This document shows, one piece after another, positions 4,849 through 13,642 of a DNA stretch of 18,308 bases. The position numbers were made by a program, and so were the translations under genes. Numbering within the stretch: the first letter of the stretch is position 1; each line of letters opens with the position of its first letter. Origin of the DNA: an uncultured Alphaproteobacteria bacterium (GTDB taxonomy: Bacteria; Pseudomonadota; Alphaproteobacteria; RF32; CAG-239); the NCBI GenBank assembly GCA_944392185.1, contig CALXVW010000084.1, positions 1 to 18,308 on the forward strand, given 5' to 3'. Below the pieces are notes generated by a model that was not told the origin of the DNA, made no database searches, and was given only the letters and a program-made list of their open reading frames with translations.

Positions 4849-5547
4849 CTACCCCTCTCTTGAGGCGCAATTGGCTGTTTTTTGTATCGGGCGTGCAAGA
4901 TTCAATCCCCTGCAAAGCATTGATTTAAGAGGCTTGTAGTGATTTAAATAGTTTTTTTGCAAATTCTTTTTTAGCTGCGGATTGGTCTTGACGGCTTCTG
5001 ATAACAATTCTTGCTTTTTAACGCGATTTTCCAACGCGCTCAGCTCTCCCATTGCATGGGCATCCAAATCTGCTGGTTCTTCGCCGCTTAACCAATAGCC
5101 TCGGGGAGAGCCTTGCAAAGACATTCCCTTGCGTGCCATGATAAAGGCATAGTCCGGGCAAGACAGCGTTTGTTTCCACTGTTTTAAGGTTACCAACTGC
5201 TCTCCAAACAAAACCGGATCTGCCACCAAAAACTCGGTTTTTTGACTATCTTTATAAACCGGAACCTCAAGAGCAAAAGCCATGTGATAGTCCCATTTCG
5301 CTTCAGAAAAACCTCTGCCGTCGGCCAGTGGCAAATAGGCCGAAACACCTTTCTTGTTACCTTCTCTTTCAGAAAGCAACGCACAAACCTTATAGGTGGA
5401 AAAACCTTCTTTTTCAGCCGCATTGGAAAGCAAATGGGCGAAACAACAGCACTGGCAGTTATCATAGTCATAACCGCTTGGAATTTGCTTAAGCCATTTC
5501 TTATAAGCTTTGCTGTATTGCTCTATTTTACCAAAATCTAATTCCAT
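4849..5547 (-). CDS. putative protein-glutamine deamidase (papain-like fold)
   Basis: This 232-residue protein has a cysteine-histidine-aspartate arrangement resembling protein-glutaminase/Gln-deamidase domains. These domains hydrolyse glutamine side chains in proteins to glutamate. The N-terminal cysteine cluster NCQCCCFAHLLSNAAEKEGFSTYKV (30-54) fits the family's 'C...AH.L...L...G....K' pattern, with C33 the likely nucleophile by spacing. It is followed by W85-D-Y-H88-M-A-F, a strand ending in D110 (FLVADPVLF), and TLKQW (120-124), matching the usual 'yHvA ... v.DP ... W' order. There is no signal peptide or membrane segment. About 70 residues after the domain are helical and charged and end with RGLNL near the C-terminus. 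The start ATG at 5547 follows AGGA. The gene is first in a two-gene operon with the kinase at 3974. Family placement is by eye; a transglutaminase-like or peptidase activity is possible. Confidence 0.6.
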   Translation of the reverse strand: MELDFGKIEQYSKAYKKWLKQIPSGYDYDNCQCCCFAHLLSNAAEKEGFSTYKVCALLSEREGNKKGVSAYLPLADGRGFSEAKWDYHMAFALEVPVYKDSQKTEFLVADPVLFGEQLVTLKQWKQTLSCPDYAFIMARKGMSLQGSPRGYWLSGEEPADLDAHAMGELSALENRVKKQELLSEAVKTNPQLKKNLQKNYLNHYKPLKSMLCRGLNLARPIQKTANCASREG

Positions 5548-5606
5548 TTTCTTGTCCTACATTACGTTCAGGATAGCATCTTTTTGGACAAAAATAAAGT
5601 TTTTTC

Positions 5607-5643
5607 TTTAATTCAAAAAGCCGCTTGGTACCAAGCGGCTTTT
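5607..5643 (-). terminator. valS terminator
   Basis: A perfect 12-bp stem is formed by 5616-5627 and 5632-5643 (AAAAGCCGCTTG with CAAGCGGCTTTT) around GTAC, just past the valS stop. TTTTT continues on the minus strand; the plus strand also has a T-rich tail, so the hairpin could work both ways. Confidence 0.85.
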
Positions 5644-5654
5644 CTTTTTGCTTC

Positions 5655-8291
5655 TTAAAAATTAGCTATGCGCTTTAGGGCGGCTTCTACCTTGGCTTTG
5701 TTTTCCAAGGCCTCTGCCTGGCGGCGCTTTTCCTCCTCTACCACCGCGGCTGGCGCACGCTCTACAAAACTTGGATTGTTGAGCTTGCGGGCATAACTCT
5801 CCAGATTTTTATCCAGTGCTGAAAGCTCTTTGTTCAAACGCTCTCTTTCAGCGGCAAAATCAACAACACCCTTCAAGGGTATCAGCAATGCAGCTTCTCT
5901 GAAAACACTTTGAACCATATCGGATGTGACTTCTCCATTATAGCTCTCCAATTTTTCCAATCGGGCAAGGGAGCAAACCATCTGGTTAAAGGTTTTGAGC
6001 TCTTCTTGAGATTGCTCACTGGCGTCTTTTAAGTACACCGTCAACTTTGCTGAGGCCGGCAAGTTCATCTCCGCACGCAAAGAGCGGATATCAGAAATCA
6101 ACTCAATGGCCCAATCAACCTCTTTCATAGCTGAGGCATCGGCTTCTTTTATCTCCGGCCAAGGCGCATTGATTAACTTAATGCCTCTTTGGGCCGTATT
6201 ATTCCACAACTCTGTGGTGATAAACGGCATAAATGGATGCAAGATAACCAAAATGCGGCTCAAAACCCACGCAAAGGTTGCTCTTGTTTCCGCCTTGGCG
6301 GCCTCATCATCACCATAAAGCACCGGTTTAATCAGCTCAATGTACCAATCGCAGAAAGTACCCCAAACAAACTGGTATACGGCATTAGCGGAATCTGAGA
6401 AACGATAAGAATTCAAGTTATCCGTTACCTCTTTGGTGGCCGCAAAAGCCTTGGCGATAATCCATTTATTAACCGACAAAGTAACCTTATTTTCATCAAA
6501 ATTCTCTTTAAATTCACATTGATTCATCTCGCCAAATCGAGCGGCATTCCACAATTTGGTAGCAAAATTGCGGTAGCCGGCAATGCGTGACTGGCTGATA
6601 TTTATATCACGCCCTTGTGTCTCCATGGCTGCCATAAAGAAGCGGACGGCATCTGCACCAAATTCATCAATCAAAATCACCGGGTCTACCGTGTTGCCTT
6701 TTGATTTTGACATTTTACGGCCTTGTTCATCTCTGACAAGCCCATGGATGTAAGCTTTTTTGAACGGAACTTTTTTCATCATATACATACTCATCATCAT
6801 CATGCGGGCAACCCAGAAGAAGATGATGTCAAATGCCGTTACCAAAACCGTGGTTGGATAAAATGTCTGCAAATACTCGGTGTTATCCGGCCAGCCTAAG
6901 GTTGAAAAAGCCCACAAGCCGGATGAAAACCATGTGTCCAAAACGTCTGTCTCGCGTCTCAGTTCAACGTGTTTGCCATAGTGCTTGTCCGCTGCTGCTT
7001 GCGCCTCTTCCTCGGTTTCTTCACAGAAAATCTTATCATCCGGTCCGTACCATATCGGCATCTGGTGCCCCCACCACAATTGACGAGAAATACACCAAGG
7101 CTGAATATTACGCATCCATTCAAAATATGTCTTTTCATACGACTTGGGAACAAACTCCATTTCCCCGTCTTCTACCGCGCGGATTGCTTCTTTGGCCAAA
7201 GTTGGCGCATCAACAAACCATTGGTCTGTTAGCAGCGGCTCAATAACAACACCTGAACGATCTCCGTAAGGAATAACCATCGGGTGGTCTTCTATCTTTT
7301 CCATCAGCCCCAGCTCTTCCAACTTCTCAATAGTCTTTTGGCGAGCCGTTTGCGTATCCATGCCCGGGAACGGTGTATTCTCGTTTAAGGTAGCATCTTC
7401 ATTCAAAATGTTTATCAACGGCAAATCATGACGGCGGCCAACTTCAAAGTCATTAAAGTCGTGTGCTGGCGTAATCTTTACGGCACCGGTTCCCTTCTCG
7501 GGATCTGCGTGCTCATCTCCAATTATGGGAATCGGGCGATTAACTATCGGCAAAATTGCATTTTTGCCAATCAAATGTTTTAGTTTCTCATTCTCTTTAG
7601 AAACGGCGACGGCCGTATCACCAAACATGGTCTCCGGACGTGTGGTAGCGATATGAATAAACTGCCCCTCCTCTCCCTCTATCGGATATTTGTAGTAATA
7701 CATTTTGCCAACCGTTTCTTTTTGGATAACCTCCAAATCCGAAACCGCAGTCATAAATTTAGAATCCCAGTTTACCAGCTTTTTGGCCTTATAAATCAGC
7801 CCGTCTTTATACAAACTTACAAAGATTTTGCGAACCGCACGGCTTAATCCTTCATCCATGGTAAAGCGTTCACGGCTCCAATCACAAGAAGCCCCCAAGC
7901 GACGTAACTGCTTGCAAATGGTGCCGCCTGATTGCTCTTTCCATTTCCAGACTGTCTCTATAAACTTTTCTCTGCCCAAGTCGTGGCGGCTGATACCCTC
8001 TTTGGCCAAATTGCGCTCAACAACCATTTGGGTAGCAATGCCGGCATGGTCCATACCAGGCTGCCACAATACCTTCTTGCCAAGCATACGGTTGTAGCGG
8101 ACCAAAATATCTTGCAGAGTATTGTCTAAGGCATGGCCTATATGCAAAACTCCCGTAACATTTGGTGGAGGAATCACTATTGAAAACGCATCTTTGTCGG
8201 AACGCATGTCTGGCTTAAAATCACCACTTTGTTCCCAATCTTTATAGATTTTTTCTTCAAATTCTTTAGGATTATAGTTCTTTTCTAACAT
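5655..8291 (-). CDS. valS: valyl-tRNA synthetase
   Basis: This class I aminoacyl-tRNA synthetase attaches valine to tRNA-Val, with post-transfer editing of threonine. It is 878 residues when started at ATG 8291, which gives the typical MLEKNYNPKEFEEKIYKDWE start. The open frame runs further upstream to TTG 8387, but those residues lack family character. Motifs: PPPNVTGVLHIGHAL with HIGH at 50-53, the CP1 editing domain around ATTRPETMFGDTAVA (215-229) and HDFNDFEVGRRH (277-288), WWGHQMPIWY (406-415), and KMSKS at 526-530 (GRKMSKSKGNTVDP). The anticodon-binding domain follows, and the C-terminal coiled coil that contacts tRNA (VDFAAERERLNKELSALDKN..., about the last 65 residues) is intact. The gene lies downstream of popZ, an arrangement common in Alphaproteobacteria; a hairpin in the gap suggests partly separate transcription. 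Confidence 0.99.
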   Translation of the reverse strand: MLEKNYNPKEFEEKIYKDWEQSGDFKPDMRSDKDAFSIVIPPPNVTGVLHIGHALDNTLQDILVRYNRMLGKKVLWQPGMDHAGIATQMVVERNLAKEGISRHDLGREKFIETVWKWKEQSGGTICKQLRRLGASCDWSRERFTMDEGLSRAVRKIFVSLYKDGLIYKAKKLVNWDSKFMTAVSDLEVIQKETVGKMYYYKYPIEGEEGQFIHIATTRPETMFGDTAVAVSKENEKLKHLIGKNAILPIVNRPIPIIGDEHADPEKGTGAVKITPAHDFNDFEVGRRHDLPLINILNEDATLNENTPFPGMDTQTARQKTIEKLEELGLMEKIEDHPMVIPYGDRSGVVIEPLLTDQWFVDAPTLAKEAIRAVEDGEMEFVPKSYEKTYFEWMRNIQPWCISRQLWWGHQMPIWYGPDDKIFCEETEEEAQAAADKHYGKHVELRRETDVLDTWFSSGLWAFSTLGWPDNTEYLQTFYPTTVLVTAFDIIFFWVARMMMMSMYMMKKVPFKKAYIHGLVRDEQGRKMSKSKGNTVDPVILIDEFGADAVRFFMAAMETQGRDINISQSRIAGYRNFATKLWNAARFGEMNQCEFKENFDENKVTLSVNKWIIAKAFAATKEVTDNLNSYRFSDSANAVYQFVWGTFCDWYIELIKPVLYGDDEAAKAETRATFAWVLSRILVILHPFMPFITTELWNNTAQRGIKLINAPWPEIKEADASAMKEVDWAIELISDIRSLRAEMNLPASAKLTVYLKDASEQSQEELKTFNQMVCSLARLEKLESYNGEVTSDMVQSVFREAALLIPLKGVVDFAAERERLNKELSALDKNLESYARKLNNPSFVERAPAAVVEEEKRRQAEALENKAKVEAALKRIANF

Positions 8292-8330
8292 TCTTTTTTC
8301 CACTTTTTTAAAATTAAACCTTTGTGATAC

Positions 8331-8362
8331 AAAATTGCCCTCAAAACTCAATTTGGGGGCAA
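8331..8362 (-). terminator. possible weak terminator or hairpin between popZ and valS
   Basis: Arms 8335-8345 (TTGCCCTCAAA) and 8352-8362 (TTTGGGGGCAA) can pair over 11 positions around a 6-base loop. In minus-strand RNA one pair is a C-A mismatch, and only TTTT follows. It may terminate or slow popZ transcripts, or be a leader hairpin of valS. Confidence 0.4.
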
Positions 8363-8387
8363 TGATTTTTCGAGGCCGGTTCAACAA

Positions 8388-9437
<1,050 letters not shown>

Positions 9438-9467
9438 TTTTACATTCCCGGTTATTCACTAGGGCTT

Positions 9468-9495
9468 ATTTTACACAAAAATCCCGCTTTATCAA
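9468..9495 (-). promoter_or_regulatory. predicted popZ promoter
   Basis: Minus-strand boxes TTGATA (9490-9495) and TAAAAT (9468-9473) are separated by 16 bases, placing a start near 9461, about 25 bases before the popZ ATG. This lies in the 90-base gap after the tolC-type gene. Confidence 0.6.
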
Positions 9496-9527
9496 GCAAC
9501 TTTTGCAAAAATTATCAATTTATACCT

Positions 9528-10907
9528 TTACTCAAGAGATAACCATTTGCCCTTGGTTTCTTTGTAGTATTTCTTGGCATCGTATAACTCTACGTCCAAT
9601 TTTAAGTCTTTGGCTGTGAGCTTACCCATAGAAACAAGCAAATTCATTGCCGATACATAGTAGTCTCTGCGTGCGGTGACCTCGTTAACATTTGAATTCA
9701 AAAGCTCCTGATATGCATCCAAAACATCCAAGATTGTGCGGTTACCCAAGGCCTCTTCTTTTTGAACACCATCCAGGGCTATCTCGTTGGCTTTAACCTG
9801 GTCTTTAATAGCATATATCTTGGATTCATTGGCTTTCATATACTCCCAAGCGCTTGAAACCGTTGCTTTGACCTGCCGCTCTGTTTCCAAAACCTGCTCT
9901 TGAGCCTGCCATTTCTGATGCTTGCTCTGGCGGATTTTGGCTCGATTTTCTCCTCCTTTATATAACGGAATCGTCAAATTTAGGCCCCATTCGACCCCAT
10001 CGGTAGTGGTATCTCCTGTCAGAGCGCTGTCATTCTCTGATTTTATTTTTGACGCTGAGGCATCAAAACTCAATTGTGGCAGCAACGCTCCCGTATTAGC
10101 ATAGACTTCATAACCTTTTGAATTAAACAAGTGCTTGGCCCTCCTAATTGAATAGTTGTTTTTTAGGGCCGTATTTAATGCTTCCTCATAGCTCTCCGGA
10201 AGATAATCTTTTATCATTTTCGGATCTTCCAAATCCTCCGGCATAGAGCCTATAATCTTTGCATAAACTGCTTTGGAAACCTCTAAATCTCCCTCAGAGG
10301 CGATGCGATCCGACTTGGCCTGAGAATATCTGGCCTCCGCTTGCGAGACGTCTGTTCTGGTAACCTCTCCAACGTTGAAACGTTGTTGCGTCTCATCCAA
10401 ACGCTTTTTCAACAATTTCTCATTGTTTTTTTGCAAGTCGACAATCGCCCTGTCTCTTACAACATCCAAATATGCGGTTGAGGCCGACAAAAGAACATCT
10501 TGCTCAACATTAAACAAATTATTTTGCTCGGCCCGAACGGCTTGATCTGCCGCTTTTACCGAGTTTACCGTCGAAAATCCGCTAAATAAAGGCTGTGACA
10601 CTGTCGCCGCCATGCTTTTGGTCGTTGTATCTCCGCCGCCAACACGTCCATATGTGCTGTTTGAGTCAACATTATTGTTCGTATCCCTATATCCTCCGGT
10701 TAATGCCAGTGTTGGCCGATAGCCAGATTTTGCTATGGCAACATTCTCGTCTACAGCGCGCAAATATGCCCTTTCTGCCTGCAGGGTCGGGTTGGTCTTG
10801 TAAGTTTCGCTCAATGCATCAAAAATACTTTGGGCCGATGCAGGTGTTGCTATTGCTATTGCTATTGCTGTTGCCGCCATAAGCCCGGCGATAAATCTTT
10901 GTTTCAT
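9528..10907 (-). CDS. tolC: TolC-family outer membrane efflux/secretion protein
   Basis: This 459-residue outer membrane channel of the TolC family forms the trimeric exit duct of efflux pumps and type I secretion systems. The N-terminus is a signal peptide (MKQRFIAGLMAATAIAIAIATPASA, predicted cut after A25). The mature start QSIFDALSETYKTNPTLQAERAYLRAVDENVAIAKSGYRPTL is the standard TolC repeat opening, with the second half-repeat at about residues 240-440 (EALNTALKNNYSIRRAKHLFNSKGYEVYANTGALLPQL). Long coiled-coil helices follow each half. VTARRDYYVSAMNLLVSMGKLTAKDL near the end is typical of the family C-terminus. The IAIAIA stretch of the signal peptide is encoded by a short TATTGC repeat (10851-10868). 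The start ATG at 10907 follows AGAGGT. A good promoter lies at 10948-10976. No dedicated inner-membrane or adaptor partner is adjacent, so the pump it serves is unknown. Confidence 0.95.
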   Translation of the reverse strand: MKQRFIAGLMAATAIAIAIATPASAQSIFDALSETYKTNPTLQAERAYLRAVDENVAIAKSGYRPTLALTGGYRDTNNNVDSNSTYGRVGGGDTTTKSMAATVSQPLFSGFSTVNSVKAADQAVRAEQNNLFNVEQDVLLSASTAYLDVVRDRAIVDLQKNNEKLLKKRLDETQQRFNVGEVTRTDVSQAEARYSQAKSDRIASEGDLEVSKAVYAKIIGSMPEDLEDPKMIKDYLPESYEEALNTALKNNYSIRRAKHLFNSKGYEVYANTGALLPQLSFDASASKIKSENDSALTGDTTTDGVEWGLNLTIPLYKGGENRAKIRQSKHQKWQAQEQVLETERQVKATVSSAWEYMKANESKIYAIKDQVKANEIALDGVQKEEALGNRTILDVLDAYQELLNSNVNEVTARRDYYVSAMNLLVSMGKLTAKDLKLDVELYDAKKYYKETKGKWLSLE

Positions 10908-10947
10908 CTATCTACCTCTATAAATTTTGCTCTTATAATCTGCGCCG

Positions 10948-10976
10948 ATTATATATACACAGGACTTAATTTACAA
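10948..10976 (-). promoter_or_regulatory. predicted tolC promoter
   Basis: On the minus strand a -35 TTGTAA (10971-10976) and a perfect -10 TATAAT (10948-10953) are separated by 17 bases. The predicted start near 10941 gives a leader of about 35 bases before the tolC ATG. Confidence 0.75.
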
Positions 10977-11008
10977 GAACATTTCTTAAAAAAATCATAA
11001 CCAAAACT

Positions 11009-11036
11009 CTGAAACATTCAAAAAAAGAGTTATATT
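11009..11036 (+). promoter_or_regulatory. possible glgP promoter
   Basis: CTGAAA (11009-11014), a 16-base spacer and TATATT (11031-11036) form a plausible plus-strand promoter in the 203-base gap between divergent tolC and glgP. The region is very A/T-rich and other box choices exist, so this is weak. Confidence 0.3.
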
Positions 11037-11110
11037 ATTAACCATATTTCAAACAATTTTTTGTAGCCTTTGGGATAATTGAGTATTTTATTCATTGAGG
11101 AGCATAAAAA

Positions 11111-13570
11111 GTGAAAAAAAATCCAAATATTATCAGTGAAATTGATCGGGCAAGACTCAAACTTTCTATTGAGCACTACATCAAATACTTTATTGGTAAA
11201 CGTACTTGTGAAATTACCAAAGATGAGGCCTTGGAGGCTATCTCCTTGGCAGTGCGCGAATTTGCCATGGATAAGATGTATGAAACCATTGCCCGCTACA
11301 ATAAATGCAACTCAAAACGTATTTATTATCTTTCCATTGAATATCTGATCGGCCGCTCTCTTGAAAACAATCTTCATAACTTGGGGCTTTTTGATATCTT
11401 AAAGAATATAAAAATCGACGGATTGCCAGACTTCTCTTTGGAAGAAATTTTTGATACCGAATATGACCCGGCTCTCGGAAACGGCGGCTTGGGCCGCTTG
11501 GCCGCCTGCTATCTTGATTCCATGGCCTCTCTTGGTCTGGCTGGCTTTGGATACGGAATCGACTACCAGTTCGGTCTGTTTAAACAGAAATTTGAAAACG
11601 GGTACCAAGTTGAACAAGCCGACAGCTGGTTGGCTGAAAACTCCCCCTGGCAGTTTGCAAGACATGACCGAACCGTTAAAATCCCGATTTACGGTGATGT
11701 AGAGGTTTTTGACAACCCCGGCGGTCAAAAGAGTTTTGTTTGGATGAACACAAAAACCCTTTATGGCGTGCCGTTTGATTTTCCGATTGTCGGTTATGAG
11801 GGAAAATCCGTTAACTATCTGCGTTTGTTCTCTGCCAAAACCGACGATGAACTCGATATCAACATCTTTAATGAAGGCGGATATATCGAGGCCATGAAAG
11901 AAAAGATTGAGACCGAGACAATTTCAAAAGTTCTCTACCCCTCAGACGCGGTTGAATCCGGAAAAGAATTGCGCCTTAAACAGCAATATTTCTTTGCCTC
12001 TTGCGCCATTCAAGATATCTTGCGCCGCTTCTTGGAAAAGAGCGAAGACTTTAGCCAATTGCCTGAAAAAGTTGTTATCCAACTTAATGATACCCACCCG
12101 GCCATTGCCATTGCCGAGATGATGCGCCTGTTGGTGGATGTTTACGGACAAGAGTGGGATGAGGCTTGGGATGTCACCACCAAAGTATTTGCCTATACCA
12201 ACCACACTTTGTTGCCCGAGGCCTTGGAAACCTGGCCCGCTCGCATCTTGGGAAGAATGCTTCCGAGGCATTTGCAAATTATCTATGAAATTAACCGTCG
12301 CTTTATGGACTTTGCTCGCTCCAAATTCGGTGAAGACCAAAGCAAACTTGCAAAAGTCTCCATTGTTTCCGGCGAGGGTGACAACCAAATCATCAGAATG
12401 GCAAACCTCTCCATTGTCGGTTCTTTCTCCGTCAACGGCGTGGCAGAAATCCATTCTAACCTGATTAAAACGAGTCTGGTGCCGGAATTTTATGAATTAT
12501 GGCCGGAGAAATTCTCAAATGTCACCAACGGTATCACCCCAAGACGTTGGCTCTTGCACGCCAACACCGCCTTGGCTGACCTTATTTCCTCAAAAATCGG
12601 CGATGGTTGGGTTACGGATTTGACCGAGCTGCATAAATTGGAAGAATTTATTGACGACAAAAAATTTGTTAAGGCTTTTGCCGATGTTAAAATTACCAAT
12701 AAAAAAATCTTGGCTCAGCGAATCTTTAAGGCTGCCGGAATTATGGTCAACCCTGAAAGTATGTTTATTGTTCATGCCAAGAGAATCCATGAATATAAGC
12801 GCCAGCTGATGACCATCTTGCAGGTTATCGGCGATTATCTTGATATTATTAAAGATAATGTTAAGCCGGCAACGCCAAAGACTTATATCTTTGCCGGAAA
12901 AGCCGCACCGTCTTATAACTTTGCAAAGCTTATCATCAAGCTCATCAATAATGTGGCAGAAGTTGTCAATGCCGACCCGAGAGTGAATGATATGCTTAAA
13001 GTGGTCTTTGTGCCTGACTACAAGGTCTCTTTGGCTGAAGATCTTATTCCGGCGGCTGATGTCAGTGTTCAATCTTCTACCGCGGGGTTTGAAGCCAGTG
13101 GCACCGGCAATATGAAATTTGCCCTCAACGGTGCTCTCACCATCGGAACATTGGATGGTGCCAATATCGAGATCCGCCAAGAAGTCGGCGAGGAGAACTT
13201 CTACCTCTTCGGCCTGACGGAAAAAGAGGTCAATGATCGCCGCGCAACATATAATCCGCGCGAGATTTATGAGAAAAACAACTACATCAAACGTATCTTA
13301 AACGCGGTTAACTCCAATATGTTTTGCGAAAAAGATTATGTCTTGCTGTTTAAGCCGATATTTGAAGAGTTGGTCAATCGTGACTACTACTTTGTATTGG
13401 CAGATTTGGAGGCCTTTGACAAGACGATGGAAGTTATTGAAAAAGACTTTCTTAAAAAAGATGAATGGACCAGAAAATCTATTCTCAATGTGGCTCGTAT
13501 CGGCAAGTTTACCTCTGACCGCGCGGTTATGGAATATGCCAAAAATATTTGGCATATCAAACCCTGCTAA
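11111..13570 (+). CDS. glgP: glycogen/starch/alpha-glucan phosphorylase
   Basis: This phosphorolytic enzyme releases glucose-1-phosphate from the non-reducing ends of glycogen or maltodextrins, using pyridoxal phosphate. At 819 residues it is the usual bacterial length. Diagnostic segments: RIYYLSIEYLIGRSLENNLHNLG, the N-terminal GNGGLGRLAACYLDSMASLGLAGFGYGIDYQFGLF, VQLNDTHPAIAIAEMMRLLVD, and the cofactor segment EASGTGNMKFALNGALTIGTLDGANIEI, in which K669 binds PLP. The start is GTG at 11111, supported by GAGGAG eight bases upstream and by the length. It stands alone, with no other glg gene adjacent and its own terminator at 13591. Whether the natural substrate is glycogen or short maltodextrin cannot be decided from sequence by eye. 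Confidence 0.98.
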   Translation: MKKNPNIISEIDRARLKLSIEHYIKYFIGKRTCEITKDEALEAISLAVREFAMDKMYETIARYNKCNSKRIYYLSIEYLIGRSLENNLHNLGLFDILKNIKIDGLPDFSLEEIFDTEYDPALGNGGLGRLAACYLDSMASLGLAGFGYGIDYQFGLFKQKFENGYQVEQADSWLAENSPWQFARHDRTVKIPIYGDVEVFDNPGGQKSFVWMNTKTLYGVPFDFPIVGYEGKSVNYLRLFSAKTDDELDINIFNEGGYIEAMKEKIETETISKVLYPSDAVESGKELRLKQQYFFASCAIQDILRRFLEKSEDFSQLPEKVVIQLNDTHPAIAIAEMMRLLVDVYGQEWDEAWDVTTKVFAYTNHTLLPEALETWPARILGRMLPRHLQIIYEINRRFMDFARSKFGEDQSKLAKVSIVSGEGDNQIIRMANLSIVGSFSVNGVAEIHSNLIKTSLVPEFYELWPEKFSNVTNGITPRRWLLHANTALADLISSKIGDGWVTDLTELHKLEEFIDDKKFVKAFADVKITNKKILAQRIFKAAGIMVNPESMFIVHAKRIHEYKRQLMTILQVIGDYLDIIKDNVKPATPKTYIFAGKAAPSYNFAKLIIKLINNVAEVVNADPRVNDMLKVVFVPDYKVSLAEDLIPAADVSVQSSTAGFEASGTGNMKFALNGALTIGTLDGANIEIRQEVGEENFYLFGLTEKEVNDRRATYNPREIYEKNNYIKRILNAVNSNMFCEKDYVLLFKPIFEELVNRDYYFVLADLEAFDKTMEVIEKDFLKKDEWTRKSILNVARIGKFTSDRAVMEYAKNIWHIKPC

Positions 13571-13590
13571 AGAAAGAGCGGCTCATATGC

Positions 13591-13626
13591 AAAAAGGCGA
13601 GGAAAAATTCCCCGCCTTTTTTATTT
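13591..13626 (+). terminator. glgP terminator, probably bidirectional
   Basis: AAAAAGGCG (13591-13599) pairs with CGCCTTTTT (13613-13621). The stem continues inward as GGAA with TTCC after one A-C mismatch, with loop AAA, followed by more T residues. On the minus strand the stem is followed by TTTTTG and may also terminate the gene ending at 13643. Confidence 0.88.
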
Positions 13627-13642
13627 GCCCAATTGCTTAAGC

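Noticed and set aside
3974..4915. Longer kinase start at 4915
   Set aside because: It would overlap the upstream gene by 67 bases, whereas ATG 4840 has a near-perfect AGGAGG ribosome-binding site.
3974..5547. Classic epsilon-zeta toxin-antitoxin pair
   Set aside because: The upstream partner is 232 residues with a deamidase-like Cys-His-Asp pattern; epsilon antitoxins are about 90-residue helical proteins.
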